The position numbers and the translations under genes are program-made. From Sphagnum compactum (Eukaryota; Bryophyta; Sphagnopsida; Sphagnales): DNA of 64,000 nt. This document shows, piece by piece, positions 30,951 through 44,024 of this stretch (position 1 is the stretch's first letter; the number at the start of each line of letters is the position of its first letter). Below the pieces are notes generated by a model. It ran no database searches, was not told the DNA's origin, and saw only the letters and a program-made list of their open reading frames with translations. The stretch lies in assembly GCA_965153455.1 (NCBI GenBank), contig OZ234496.1:17476304-17540303 (forward strand). The letters run 5' to 3'.

Positions 30951-32900
30951 GTGGTCGTTTTTAGTGAATATTGGGGACTGTCCACAAAGTGGCAGACTTG
31001 GATCTGAATCTAACATATGATGGTGGCAACTAGGTTTACAACCCCACATTATGGCTAGTCCACTTGTCAAGATACACAATAGATTGGGAGAGTAGATTGC
31101 TTTTACACTTACGTCCCAATATGGAAGCTCAAACATGGCTGAACGTCGCTTGATCCCAGTTTTGCATGAAAGGCATCCTTTCATTCCCTAAACATTTCCT
31201 TCTGCCACCCAATCTTCAGTCCTTTGTGCTCGTCTTAATGTTTCAGCAGTTGTTGTTGTCCAAAGCCTCCTCTCTAACTCCTTTTTGCCGTCAAAATGTT
31301 TTGCATTAGGATGTGTTCTGTAAGGGTGATTTTTTTTACAACCATCTCCAACTTCCTTCAAATACAGGTTTCCCCAATTCTTTGGACCACCGACTTACTA
31401 TATTGGAGCCACATGGAGGGCATGCCTTGTAACCTTGGTGTTGATAACCAAAGACTATTTCGTACCTTGGGAAGTCATGCATTGTCAAGATTAGGATTAC
31501 CCTCATTATAAATTGCTTTCTCCCTAGAGGTTGCAACACATCCACACCCCTCACCCCCTTCCATACGCAGCTAGCTCCTCAAGCACAGGGGCTAGGTACA
31601 CATCGAAATTGCTACTTTTCACATTATCTAGACCAAAGATTATCAAAGATAACAACAAGAAGAATTTTTGTGACCAGCCATGGGGGAAGGTTGTAGTTCA
31701 AAACCAGTACATGCCAAGTTGACCATGTATTACTTTTCTCCCCAAATGGATTCATTCCATTTGTGGTGAGCCCCAAACCTTACATTTATTGGTTCATTAG
31801 CAAAATTCGGAAGAGTTGCATCAATATGTTCACAAGCCCTGCTATCAGGCTCATGCTGGACTTTCCCATCCGTGCTCCTGTTTTGGTTATGCCAAGTCAT
31901 GAACTTAGATGTCCCTGTAGCTTGATACATCCGCACAATCTAGGTACTAATGGAAAGTGTTGCACCATTTTAACTACTACACAGGATTGTCCATGTTCCT
32001 TAAATCGTGCAAACTCTCATTTTGGACAGGTATCCAGTGTTTCGTATTGCTTACAAAACAATACACAACCATTAACACATCCATGGATGTTGGTGTAACT
32101 AAATCCTACCTTGCGGGTTAAGGTTTTAGCTGCATACATTGTTGGTGGCAAACAATTGTCCGATGGGAGTAAATGTTTGTGAAGCAATGCCAATAATTTG
32201 TCAACAAACTTGTTTGACACTCCATGCACCATGCACACATTCATCAAGAGGAGTGTTGTTGTTAGCGTTGAAGATTTGACACCTTTGTATAAGGGTTGGC
32301 ATGCTTTTTGAAGGTGTTGAGCTTCACTAGCTACATCATCATGGTCATCTACTACAAGCCTTTCATCATTGTTTCTTGTATCCTCCTTTACATTAAGGTC
32401 CCCATGCGTTGCCATGCTATCAAGCACAGTTGACAGCTCTTCCATGATTTTACATACCTCATGCACCATGCCCAGCCCCCTCACTCCATCTTCCCCTGAG
32501 TTTAGATTCATGGAAGCTTCCTCCATACCTACTTGTTCAACATTTGCACTTGGGAACAAATCCTCTTGAACTTGCCCCACATGCACACCCTCATCCACCA
32601 GTTGCATTGGTGTTTGTGTTGAATTTCTACTTGCTGCAACCCATTTTTCATCAGAGGCATCAAGAGGTCCTGGGCCTTTCCAAACCCTAAACAGTGGGTG
32701 CCTACCATTCAATATCAAATGCCCATGAACTGTGGCAAGCAAGACTAATTTGACCTTTCCTACACACCTATTACACGGACATCTCATTCTCATCATGCCA
32801 TGGTGTTGGGCTCATTCTACCTCTTTGGCCCACAACTTATCATCTCTAGTTGTAAGCAAGAGAAGGTCATTTAGCCTCCTACTACTACATTGGCCACTTG
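30920..32900 (-). pseudogene. CACTA transposase N-terminal and tnp2-like region
   Basis: The minus strand shows a transposase-associated cysteine motif (RMRCPCNRCVGKV...HL...F) near 32790, LLPSDNCLPPTMYAAK followed by IHGCVNGCVLF near 32080, FMTWHNQNRSTDGKVQH with NVRFGAH near 31800, IMRVILILTMHDFP with YKACPPCG near 31450, and FELPYWDV near 31120. These follow the order of the tnp2 family (PF02992), including LLPe.N.LP, MTWHss.R..DGklRHPaDS and ALLWTInDFPAygnLSGW. A 260-codon frame at 32017-32796 is intact, but the rest is broken by stops. This gives strand and family with confidence. Confidence 0.88.
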
Positions 32901-32999
32901 GCATTTTTGAATAGCTTGAACAATAATAAGAACTCACAATTGAATATACTAGTGGATGCTTGTGGTATGGAGGTAAGTACAAATTACAACAAGTTTCCT

Positions 33000-34780
33000 A
33001 ATAAGTTTTGTCAACACTTCGCTTGACATTATATGTGAAATTCCATTAGGTGCAAAACACCACATGGCCTTGGTGTCTACAGGGTGACGTTGAGCTTGGA
33101 CCACAATTAGAAGCCATTAGGTTAGTCCAAGGTTGTTCCTTTGGCATTGCTACCTTGCTACACTTAATAGCCCACCACCTGCCACGGTTTGTAACATTGA
33201 CAAAAATTGGTTATTATTTGGAGCCATAAAGTACACAATTTAGGGCATGTTTGTAAAGAGATGTTTCAACAATTTCATTATACATTCCCTCCAATGCCTA
33301 AATAATAGTGGATTCACACTGATTGGGTCCACCTGCCAATGCAAAGGCCTAATTACACATTGGCTTAGTATGTGAAACTCAATGGTGTTGAGTTTGTCCT
33401 TACCTTGACAAGTGGAAGTAATATCATTGTGATCTCCTTGGTGAGGCGTTGCAGTTTTGTCAATGCTACAGCAACAGAATCAAAGAGGCATGATATAAAG
33501 TTATCAAATGTAAAATTGTAAAATTTTCCACAAAATGAAAGAGCTTTCTATTTTTAAAAAGTTCATACTTGGCATTGAGTTATCATCAAAAAAATTTAAA
33601 ATGATGGAGTTTGCATGAAGGAAAAAAAACTTTATTTAAAAAAAAAGTTATGAGTTCCAAAGTTGGTCAAATCTTGGCCATATTTTAGCTTTTTCAAATT
33701 TACCCCAAGAACAATTCCCAAAAATGTCTTTATATTTGAATCACCAAATTGCAAAATTTTGCTTAAAATTTTTTTTGTTAATAAGGTCCTGGGGGGGGGG
33801 GGGGGTGTTACCAAAACCGAGGCTACATTTAGTTTTGGTTTGCACAACCCCTTAATCGAGTAATGCCCTTCTTATAGTGCTATACCTATCACATAAATTT
33901 CTAGGTTCTAAAGTATTGACAAAGGTGAACATGCTAGCTGTTAACCCTTAAAGGATGCATTAGCAAATTGAAATAACATATTTCCTAACTGGTTAGCACA
34001 TTACAAAAAATAAATTGCATTAAAAGTTTAAAACACAACATTCTTGGAAGAAAGAAGATGTTTACCCTTTGAGTGAATACTACCTTTCAAAGGTAGCCTC
34101 CAAATATTACATGGAGATTTTTAGGCAAGTTCCTCGAATTTAAACCTCCTAGAGAAAGAGACCAAATATTGTGCCATTTCAATACATTGTAATTTCCAAT
34201 GTTGTGCAGTTATTTGATTTAAAAAAAACGCAATGATTATAGCTTTTAACAAAATCAATAATCAAATAACTATTTATTTTTGTTTTTTAAAAAACACAAT
34301 TAGAGAATCATTGGTTCTGGTTACATTGAAAGTATCAAATAATCTATGGTTTTCATGAAATAACCTGCAAAAAACCAGGCAATTAGAAAGTTGGGTTTTT
34401 TATTTATTTGAAAAAATTGAGACCCAAGGTTCTATACAAAAGCTGGTTTAAATTTTTTTTAAATAATGTGATTTTTAAAAAAATGAACATTCAAGAAAAA
34501 ATTTCCATAATATCAAAACAATAGATTTAATTTAAATTATTTAATTCCAAAAAATATTTACCTTTTTGGGAATTCATAAGATCTAAAGGAACTAAAAAAA
34601 ATCCATTAAATAATGTGATTTTGTAAAATAAATAAATATCAAAGCAATTTTCCATAATATCATAACAAAAGTTTTACTTTAAAAGTGCAGTTAAGTATAT
34701 TTTGGGGAAAGAAAGGAACCAAAGGAATGATTCCTCCTAGTTCTTTTGGGTCAGTTGTTGTTTCAAAAGATGTTTCATTA
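33000..34780. other. AT-rich spacer
   Basis: No coding pattern is seen. The stretch includes a run of about 14 G at 33790-33804 and long A/T-rich runs (34200-34650). It may contain the 5' end of the CACTA element, but no terminal repeat was identified. Confidence 0.4.
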
Positions 34781-34959
34781 ATAAAAAATGGCCGACCCAA
34801 GAACAACAACAATTGACCTCTCAACACAACAACAACAATATGTTATTAGCATATCGACGTTAGTTTCTCAGTTCCATGATCAAAACCTTTATCTCATTGT
34901 GATTATTGGCCTCCCATCATTGGCATATCTATTTGGGAATCCGAATTGTCAAAAAAACG

Positions 34960-35740
34960 GTAAGTGGGGGTGTAATTTGATGTGTAACTTGATTACACAA
35001 TTACTTAGGTAATTGTTTAAAGGGGTAAGATTCCATAATTTGGTTATGGTCCTTTGACTTATGTCATGTGCATCATGTGATGTTGTTCCTTGTGATTAAT
35101 TATGGAATCACATGGGGAACCATGTGATGTTGTTTCCTTGTGACTAATTGTGGAATCACATCCATGTGATATTGTTCCTTGTGATTAGTTGTGGAATCAC
35201 ATCCATGTGATATTGTTCCTTGTGAATAATTGTGGAATCACATCTATGTGATTTTGTTTCCTTTTGATTATTTGGGGTACCTTGTGGTGGATAGGCTTTA
35301 GGAAGTTTCTTGGCTTGTTTCCTTTTGGTTAGTATTTAAGGGGTGTTTGTGACCTTGGGAAACACCTTCATTTGTACAAAGTTATGGTATGAATACAAAG
35401 TTTGTGAGAATTGAAGTTTTGATTTTGAAAAGCTTTTGATTTTTAATAGTTTTGGTGTTGTTTGTGTGTAGTTCATGGCAGGAGAATAGTGAGGCTTGCA
35501 TAGCCAATAGAAGGGTGAAAGAATAGTTTTGTAACCAAGAACATAGATTTCATAGCTATGTAGTAATCATACATAGTTTCGGTCCTAAACCCGTTCGTGG
35601 TGTACAAGGGCAAGGGGGCCAAAGCTGTGATGATGCCCTCACAACACCCAATCTCCTCATAAATAGAGGTTTCTCAAGAATTTCGAATCGTTAGTAGGAC
35701 AAGTGTCAGGCCGGGGGGAGTGTTACATTACTATTATTGA
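34960..35740 (+). repeat. LTR-like relic with a 46-bp minisatellite
   Basis: About five copies of a 46-bp unit (AATCACATCCATGTGATATTGTTCCTTGTGAT.A.TTGTGG) occupy 35060-35270; each copy has an internal CACAT...ATGTG palindrome. Downstream come a TATTTAAGG box (about 35332), a short transcript-leader-like part, and then GGCCGGGGGGAG followed by TGTTACA at about 35711-35727, which looks like a polypurine tract abutting an LTR start. I saw no matching second LTR or polymerase frame, so the LTR reading is tentative. The minisatellite is certain. Confidence 0.5.
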
Positions 35741-35759
35741 CAAGTGCAAAAGAGCTGGG

Positions 35760-38640
35760 TGTGAATGAAAACCCATGACAAGGAATCTGATGTTTTACTC
35801 TTGAAATTTCACCAAAAACACTCATACTTTAGCTCTTTGTTTTTCAATAAAGGAAATCCTAATACAAAATTAAACTATATGTCCTATGGCAAAATGCTAT
35901 AGTTGGAGCAAGTAGTTAGAAGGGTTGATTTCCATGTCTTCAACCCATTGTCCAACCACAATTAGTTTGTTCAACTTGTGGCTCCAATTTTTTTAGTGCC
36001 CTTCATTTGACCTCCATTGTGGTTTTTAAAAAAATTTGCTCAAAAAATTCCCATGGGCGTTGTAGAAAGCATTAGTAGGGATCACCAAAACTATGCTTGT
36101 GCCCTCCATTGCCACCTTGACAGTGGGATAATAGTTAATAAATGTAAAACATCTAATTGACATCCTAAAACATTCTAGGTGACCTATTAGAACCTATTAT
36201 TAAAATATGACAATTTGAGGAAAAACTTCCTTGAAATTAGATATTTACTTTTTACCAAGATCCTCTGTATGAATTATAGTGGATTTGTTTTTTTCACCAA
36301 GCGACAATATATTGCCAAAAGCCAAATGCTGGTTGGTTGCTTAGTATTCAGTATCCCCATGTCTTGGGCTTATTTGATGACCTCTATTATAGATGGGCTG
36401 GCTATGTTAAATAACATTTTAGAAACCAAAGTGGTGACTAAAACAAATCGATTTTTTTCATTTCAAAATGTTCGTTAATTTTTTCTTAATAATTGAACAT
36501 GAAACATGTATAAGATCTAGTAATAACCTCCTCCTAAACGATGTAGTACAAGTATTAAATGCATCTGAAAACTTGGATTGAAGCTTTGAAGTCAATCACC
36601 TTTCAAGAATAAGAGAAAATATCTAAGGAAAATAGTTTATTTGTTCTCATTGTTTTGTTTGAGGAAGGTAGTTTATTCATTTTAATTGTATTGTTTGTTT
36701 GTCAGATTGAGATTTCCCAAAACCTCATGGGCAAAGATGTTGGACTTTGCAGTACCCTTATACCATTGGAAGCTCTCAACGAGTAGAGGTGCACTGAGTG
36801 GTTTGATAGTGTTTATACTTACAGTTCAAGAGTTATTGAATATTGAACAAATTTCTTTAAAAAATCAACAAAATCATAAATATATATAAGAGGAAATTGC
36901 AGCAAACTCTTGGTACTATTGGAAAGTTCTTGATGAGTGGGATTTCTTGGGGGTGACTTCATCATTTAAAAACCTATGATGGGGTAGATATTGAGTTTTG
37001 CATAATTTTCAATACTAGAAATTAATTTAAAATTTGAAATATTTTGTTACCAATTTATTTATTTTTCATCCCTAACCTATAGCCAAATTTGGTTAAATAC
37101 TATTATAGATGATCTCCACTTTGGCATCAAAATTTTGATTAAAAAAGAACCCTCCTTGAAAAATAAAATAATCTGGTTCCATTGCCATCAAAACTCTTCA
37201 CAAACCCAATCATTCCTTCCCTTGAAAACCTCCTAATGTCCAACAAATGAATTATTGGCAAGTCACCTCTAAGGGGGGTGGTGGTCGACAAATCTAGTTT
37301 TGGTCATCACTCATTAATCAAAAGTGCATAGTCTAAAAGTCATGTAAGACTCCCTAGCACAGAGCTTTACCTTAGGCCAAGAAACCTTTGTTTTTTCCAA
37401 TGTTCTGCAGTTATTTGAATTTATAGCTGCCTTGGCTATTGTGGCCAACGCCAAAACTATGTTTGCCCCTGGACGCTAGCTAGCCCAAAACAACAAGAAG
37501 TTGGGAAGTTACTTAGACAGAAGATGGTGGTGGAATGGTGATGTGAGAACTTTGTTCCCATGCTTTTGATTTTTGTAGGCAAAGATTTGTTTTGCAATAC
37601 CTACATAGTTGGTGTTGCACCAGCATTGCAATACCAATTCCTAGGATCAGAAATATTGCATGATGTATAGTAGCACCCAAAGGGCTTGGGTTTGATCCCA
37701 AATTTTATTATTTAAAGACAAACATCATATGTTGGCCTATTGCCCCCCATGGTCCTCCAGCTGATGACCATTCATAAAAATGGATATATACACTTATTTG
37801 GACCCGTTTTGATTCATTGTGTTATATGTGGCCTTTCCCCCAAAAATAGTGGTCTTGGAAATTTTTGCATAAGAATCTCGACTATTTGGGTGTGGAAAGG
37901 GAAAATAGTGGGACCATGGGGACTCGTGGAAACATGCCTTAATTAAGGCCGTAATTTTATGCTCTGCATTCCCACTTATTTGGACCACGAAAATATACAC
38001 CCATAGTTCATGGCCTTGCCAATGGGGTAGGCTAAAGATGGCAAAGAACCCCTACGTATTGATGAGAAGTCCCATTTTCAAAATGATTATTTTAATTATT
38101 ATATGTATATATATATGAAAATTTAAGACCCATATGTCACAATTGGGTGAAGTCACAATATTTTGAAATTCATTTGCATTTTGTCAACATTATGTTATTT
38201 AAGATAATTTCATCCTTGATTTTCACATGCCATTTTCCAAGTTAATTTGATGGTGCCTTGACTTTCACTATTGCAATGCTTGAAATTTGAATATGATGTT
38301 ATGTGGTCTAATCATATAAAGGAAATAAAACTAGGATTGGTCACTACACCACTACTTGTTTCAAAATTTATATTTGTCATTTTTTTGCAACAAATTGGGG
38401 AATTTTTCTCTAGTTTAAAATCAACTAATTTTTGTTAATTGCTAGGTTATTTTCGTAAATTTGCGAAATTATTGACAGTTCAAACAAATTTAAAGGATTA
38501 TACCATACCTCTAAAACACCATGAGAGATGGTTGTTCTAGTAATGAGTTGAGATATGCATAACTAGTGATCCTAACTGACTCGTATATAAAATAGTAAAA
38601 AGACCTTAATTTTCACAAGGGACCTATATTCTTAGTAAAA
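35760..38640. other. AT-rich spacer
   Basis: No coding pattern supported on either strand. Open stretches (36215-36478, 37740-37946) show no recognisable domain. Confidence 0.4.
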
Positions 38641-38649
38641 TGTTTTCTC

Positions 38650-38765
38650 TTCGAGTGTCTTACGCAGCATGCTGAGCCGCACACACCGCCCACCCCCGCC
38701 CCCCCCCCCCTCCCGGCGCGGGTGTGCTACTCCATTGAGCTATGCACAGCACAACAACCAACCTT
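38650..38765 (-). repeat. Possible decayed tRNA-derived SINE head
   Basis: On the minus strand, GCATAGCTCAATGGAGTAGC resembles a tRNA/SINE A box (TRGCNNAGYGG) and is followed by an acceptor-like GC-rich segment and a C/G homopolymer. No convincing B box is present at the right distance, so this is a weak call. Confidence 0.25.
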
Positions 38766-39149
38766 TCCATGGTTGTCTTGGTCAATCAAGTTGCTTGAGC
38801 CTAGTTGTATAGTTGTACCCACCTGTGTACAAGCTAACTAACATGGGTTGCACGCCCCCTCTTTACATATTTTTAATGGGTTTTTACTCATCTCCATTAA
38901 TGGTGGTGGATTGGATATGCGGGGAATCCTCTCCTCTATCCTCCCTGGCTTTTCCGTTGTAGCCAAAGTGGCAATGAACCATGTAGCACAACATTTCACC
39001 AAATTTGGTTACAAGCTAAATACATATGGTGTGCTTTGTAGACGATATTAGGTGAGGCAAAAAAATTGGTGATATCCATGTCTAGGAATAGAATATGTAT
39101 GGAGCAAATGACAAGATTGGACATAGACCCAAGAGGGTTCATCATTTTT

Positions 39150-39300
39150 CCTTTTGGGGGAGGAGAAGGAGTGGGGATGGGGGGAGGAGGAGTGGGTGGG
39201 ATTAGAAAAATTCTTGTGTTCTCATCATGTTCCAATATGTTCCTATTGGTGTTCCCCATGTTCCCAATGGGTTCCTTACAAAATCCCTCAAGTTCCTAAT
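39150..39300 (+). repeat. Dispersed repeat, G-rich plus GTTCCCAATG words
   Basis: A G-rich stretch (GGGGGAGGAGG, GGGTGGG) is followed by AT-rich linker and repeats of GTTCC.AATATGTTCC and GTTCCCAATGGGTTCC. A matching block in the opposite orientation lies at about 63700-63860. Probably a short dispersed element. Confidence 0.5.
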
Positions 39301-40149
39301 AGTGCCTCACTTCATCCCATATCCTTTGCCCAAAGGTTTTCCCTTTCTCACCTATATGGCTTAATCAAAGGACAGGCACTCCATCTTCACATGAAAATGG
39401 GAATGGGATTGGGGTGGGTAGGGGCAAGGATCGCTTGTTGGGTGGTGCATTTCTGTTTAGGCGGGTGTGCATGAGCCCTGGCCGACTAGTCAAGATGGTA
39501 CTTTCTAAATTTGGAGTTAACGTTCATTTGGAACACTTCTCTTCTTTTAAGGTCGTTTCCTTTGTAGATTTTTTTTGCATATGCTTTGGGTAATGTTGGA
39601 TTATCATCTGTACATTAAAAATGGTTTGTCAGATGGAATCCACTAACTTTTTGTTATGGGGAATTGGATCACAAAGGTGCTTATAATGGGGGGCTACCCA
39701 ATGTTTTTAAATGTTTGATGATAAGGCCAATCAAGATGGCTCCTTCAAAGGAAATTAAAATAACTTTGGATGCATACCTCAACAATTAATATGATCCACA
39801 ATATACACACAGTTTTTAAATGTTGGTTAATGTTGAATCATTGTCATGTGGCAGGGCACATGTTCTTCCCATTTTTGTTCTCCTTTTGCAAGGGTGTTCT
39901 TTTCTAGTAGGGGGAAGGGGGGGAAAAGGTCGGGGGAGTTTCATGATGGGGGCGAAGCAACTAGGAAATTCAAAGAAATATTAAGAATGGAAAATTATTA
40001 TTACTCAGTGGACAACTTCTTTTGGAATTGGAAGTTGGAGGTGAACATGTTTCTTTTGGCACTGGAAACAAGATGCAAATTAACTTTTGAACCCAAATTA
40101 AGTTAGTTGGATTCTAATTGCAAGGAACAAGACCACTGATCTTTAACCA

Positions 40150-42400
40150 CAAATTGTACAGAAATGTCCCAAGGAAGAGATGAAGCAATGACTTGATGTG
40201 TTACAACATAAAGTTATAGACATTGTGAAACAAATTGAAGATCAATTTGATATCATTGACAAGTTTCAATCAATTGTAAGAGCCTGCTCCAATTTACATG
40301 CATGATCACATTGTGCAAATCAAGCCCACCGAATTTGTGATGCAAAAAATTGGATGAACAATTCATTTTTTATCCTAGACACAAACGTGGGGTGTGTCAG
40401 GTGGGTGCGTATAGAAGGTTGTATGAAGAAGAGGTGACTGCTCATCATGATTCCCAACTCATGACCATGGGTCCAATTGCATGTTTGATACAGCAAGGGG
40501 ATGGCTCAAAGGTATGATTTTTGTGTGTATCTCATAGTTTGTGTTGGACATTACTAAAAAAAAGGTTTAAATGTCACTTATGAGCAGAAATTCTAGCAGG
40601 ATGAAGCTGGCAAGTTGGGGGAAGAAGAAACAGATTATATGGAATTTTTGGAGGCAGAATTGAATAAGGCTAGGTTAGCCCTTGTAACACTCCTTATTAC
40701 TCTAATTGTTGCCACCAAATTTTTGCATTTGGAGCTTTGCTTTTGAAAATGCAACCAACTTTCATAGGCCTAAAAGGTTGTGTATCTTAAAAGTTTTGAG
40801 CAAATTGAAGTCCAATGGGTAACCCAACCCTAGTCCGTGTTGAACATGCATGCAAGAGGTTTCATCTCTCTACAATAAGCATGCACATGCTGATGTAGGA
40901 GCTGCAAGAAATGAAGTGATAGCATTGAGAAAAGAGAACGAAAACCAGGTTTGTGTTGCTAGGTACTTCGGCTGTTGAATGTTTTCTTTGCTGGGTCAAT
41001 GTCACAACATCAAGAAAATTGGATTTGTGAATGCAATTTTCTGGATTGTTGTACAGAACATATCCTTATTTTAAAAGCACTATTTGTAGTGTAAGGAGAT
41101 GCGGGCTGTACTTGCAAGAAATGTGGAGTTTTCTCAAACTATCACAATCTACCAGCAAAAGCTTTGGGAGAGTTCCATGAAGTTACAAGCCTCTAAAGAG
41201 CTTGGCCCCCGAGAAAAAATTGCAGTACAATCTTTCCTCTTTTCAAGCAACAATCAAGGTGTTGTGACTTCCTTGGATAAGTTTTCATAAAAAGTGCAAT
41301 TGTAAATAGAGAAATGAGACTAGAAATATCCAAAAATTTGTATGTACAACAACAATTTAGAAATGGTGTTTACACAGGTGGCAATGTTGGAAAAGGAGAA
41401 AGCTAGATTGGTTATAGGGCAGAAGAGGGCAAGTGATGAAGTGGCATCACTATCTGTGTGTGTTCAACAGTTGCAGGTGGACACCTTTTTCTCATGTTCA
41501 ACATGTATGTGGACTCATGCACATCTTTTCTTGAATATGGGCACATAAGTAAGACAGTTGAATGGTATGTTATATGCATTATCTAGAGTCCTATAAACAT
41601 AGATATTCAATTGCAACATGTTGATTGGAGTTTTGCAAGCTTCACTGGATAATATTCAGACAGTGGCCAAAGCTCGTGAGGTATCTTTTAACTTTTCTTG
41701 TCATCATTTTGTCAGCTTGGGCTTCATGAGGTCTAGGATGGCATTTAAAAGTTGGCTTTGCTATTTCTAAGACTATAATGACAACATTCCATTTCCCTAT
41801 GTTCATTTCATATTGTGATTGTTCCATATCAATAGGGCCTTGTAGGGTGCAAGGGCTATAGAGAGAAAGAAACTCGAGGATGAAATGAACAAATTGCTGG
41901 TCAGTTAAGTCTTGAATTAATGGCATGTCAAGTGGTGCATAAACCAATTTGTTTGCATATGTAGTCTATTGATTATGAATGTTTTACCCTACTGTTCACT
42001 ATGAGATCTCATGAGTTGGTTATGGGAACAGAAAGATTGTGCGCAAGCAAAACCAAAACTTGAGGTCAAGAAGGTTGCCCTCTGTATAAAATTGAAGGAG
42101 GTGCAAGAGCTCAATATTGTGTGTGAGCCAAAAGCTCTGACCAAACGACTTAAAACCCCCTCATGGTGTTGTGTAACGGAAGAGGGATGGCATAATATAA
42201 TGAAGGTACAATGTCCTATGTTGGCCCGAATGTCAACTAGTGCATTCAAACAGATAATGCAGGGCCTCGAGCACCAAAACCCAACAACTAGTGGAAAGTT
42301 GGTTGTGTGTGGTGCTCTAGACAGATATGCATGGCTGGGGGTGTTCTGCAGGAAGTTGCACCAGAACCCATGCAATCTAGGCGCCCTTTATAGGACTTAG
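40150..42400 (+). pseudogene. Remnant of an intron-containing coiled-coil gene
   Basis: Successive exon-like blocks on +, several flanked by AG and GT, have coiled-coil composition. They include KVIDIVKQIEDQFDIIDKFQ (about 40215), YRRLYEEEVTAHHDSQL (about 40415), LGEEETDYMEFLEAELNKAR (about 40615), ARNEVIALRKENENQ (about 40905), ARNVEFSQTITIYQQKLWES (about 41116), VAMLEKEKARLVIGQKRA (about 41380) and RAIERKKLEDEMNKLL (about 41850). A final block follows at about 42010-42210. Stops lie within or between them (for example a TGA after KEEMKQ). Introns are retained, so this is a DNA-level copy. I do not recognise the parent gene. Confidence 0.5.
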
Positions 42401-42599
42401 TGACAAACAAGTTGGATACAAGATCTATTCAACATAAGGTAGTGGTGGTTGATGTTGGCACCAACAACCTAGTATCAGAAAAGGCTAGTGGTCAAGCTAT
42501 TGATACACAAGATTTTTCAGAAACTAAGATTGGTTACACTCAACCACTTCACACCTTAGATATGGTTATCACTCAGCAAGTTGATACTTAACAAGGGTG

Positions 42600-44000
42600 G
42601 CATTTCATTCACTCAATAGGTGGTGGGAAGGACCTGAGACAAATTCTTGACTCAAATATTCATGAAAGCTGAGGGACACGTGACAAATGCTATATCTTTT
42701 TTTTCTAGTGGCACCTTTATAGTTAGGTGTTAATGTTTTTGGAACATAATATATTATATTGGAAATTTTACTATCCCACATCTATGCAGATGGATATGGG
42801 ATACATTCACTTGACTTTGGCATCTGAAGTGTTTTGGATTAGCGTCAATTGCATATGCAATGTATTATCCATGAAAGTTGAATGGGTCTAAAAATAAATA
42901 CGTATATGAATTGACAAGTAAGGAGTCCAAACACAATGCAGAGCCCACTGTGGTCATGGTTTCTATCGCACCACAGTAAGGGATTAACAAAGGCTATAAA
43001 CACTTGACTCCTATCATGTGCTTTGGAAATGCACTTGCCACAAAGTTGTCCTTATTGAATTGCCTTAATTAATTTTTTTAGTACAAGCTGATGTGTGGAT
43101 GATGTTGGGTGTGAAAGGTTAGGTCTGTGTTTGTGCAAAATTGGAGGCAATGCCCCAGACAACATTGGTGCTTTCAACACTGCTTCCTTTGTGAATCAAA
43201 TTTGGACCAAATCAGCCCTGCCCACAGGGTTTTTCTGCATAGTTGAATATGCTATATTGTTCAAAGGTGATGATTTCAGTCCTCACTATTTTGTACTTGT
43301 AAAGCTCATTTTCCTATGTATATCCCATATTTCCAGCTATCATGTATCATGTGCAGCTTGATGTGTGGTAGGAAAATGCTCTTGCTGTTGCATTAATCAA
43401 ATCTTCACCAATCGTTGTTTTATTGCATCCCAAGTAACAATCAAGGATTCATTGGCTTCCTTTACCAAGCTTCTAGATTGATAGCATATATATAGCCAGT
43501 AGGTTATGTGGAAGATCATTTATTGGTCTTATAAAATTTGTGTTACTTGGGGGTTCGCTTACTTGAAGGTTCTGGGGGAGAGGTTCTAATCATGATCATT
43601 TTGCATGAAGGCAAGTGAAATTTTCATAGTGCATTATAAATAATAAGATTTGGTATTGGAGAGGTAGGTCTCACACCCAAATATTTTGCCATGATTAGCA
43701 TTAATTGTTGTAATTTTTTTCACAGTATTCTTTAGCCCGATAATATGTTGCATGCAGAGTCTTGTTCTGAATAGTTACATTTTGATGGTATTGGTGGTGG
43801 TTTGTAAAGTATCCTAGGGGATATGTGGAACCACAAATTTTCTACCACTTCTTCCTTGTTGTTGATGTAGTTCTCACTAGCTTGCAGGGAGGCCCTAGAC
43901 AATTCCTTGGTACAAGCACTCAACAACTCCTCCATGGCTATAAATAACTTGCACTTCTGAAAATATATTTACAGACAACACTACTTCCTGAGGGTGGGTA
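42600..44000. other. Spacer between gene remnants
   Basis: No recognised exon. An 88-codon open stretch at 43095-43361 may be a further exon-like block, but it has no identifiable homology. Confidence 0.35.
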
Positions 44001-44024
44001 ATTTTTCAAAGGTGCGTTGTTTCC

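Larger units (their letters stand above)
20478..32900 (-). mobile_element. Dead CACTA (En/Spm) DNA transposon, split by a nested LTR element
   Basis: Collinear minus-strand pieces of one CACTA transposase gene run from high to low coordinates: an N-terminal associated domain and tnp2-like region (32.8-30.9 kb), a DUF4218-type region (28.29-27.69 kb) and a DUF4216-type C-terminal region (20.85-20.48 kb). The last two are separated by the complete LTR retrotransposon at 21047-27272, which has its own target duplication and so inserted into this element. A repeat block at 28.6-30.95 kb sits between the tnp2 and DUF4218 parts. Every piece has stops or frame breaks, so the element is non-autonomous or dead. 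I could not identify CACTA terminal inverted repeats or a 3-bp target duplication, so the outer limits are uncertain. Confidence 0.75.

Noticed and set aside
33790-33804. Poly-G run (also poly-C at 38697-38711 and poly-G at 56735-56743)
   Set aside because: Homopolymers in AT-rich DNA are prone to assembly error, and nothing nearby gives them meaning.
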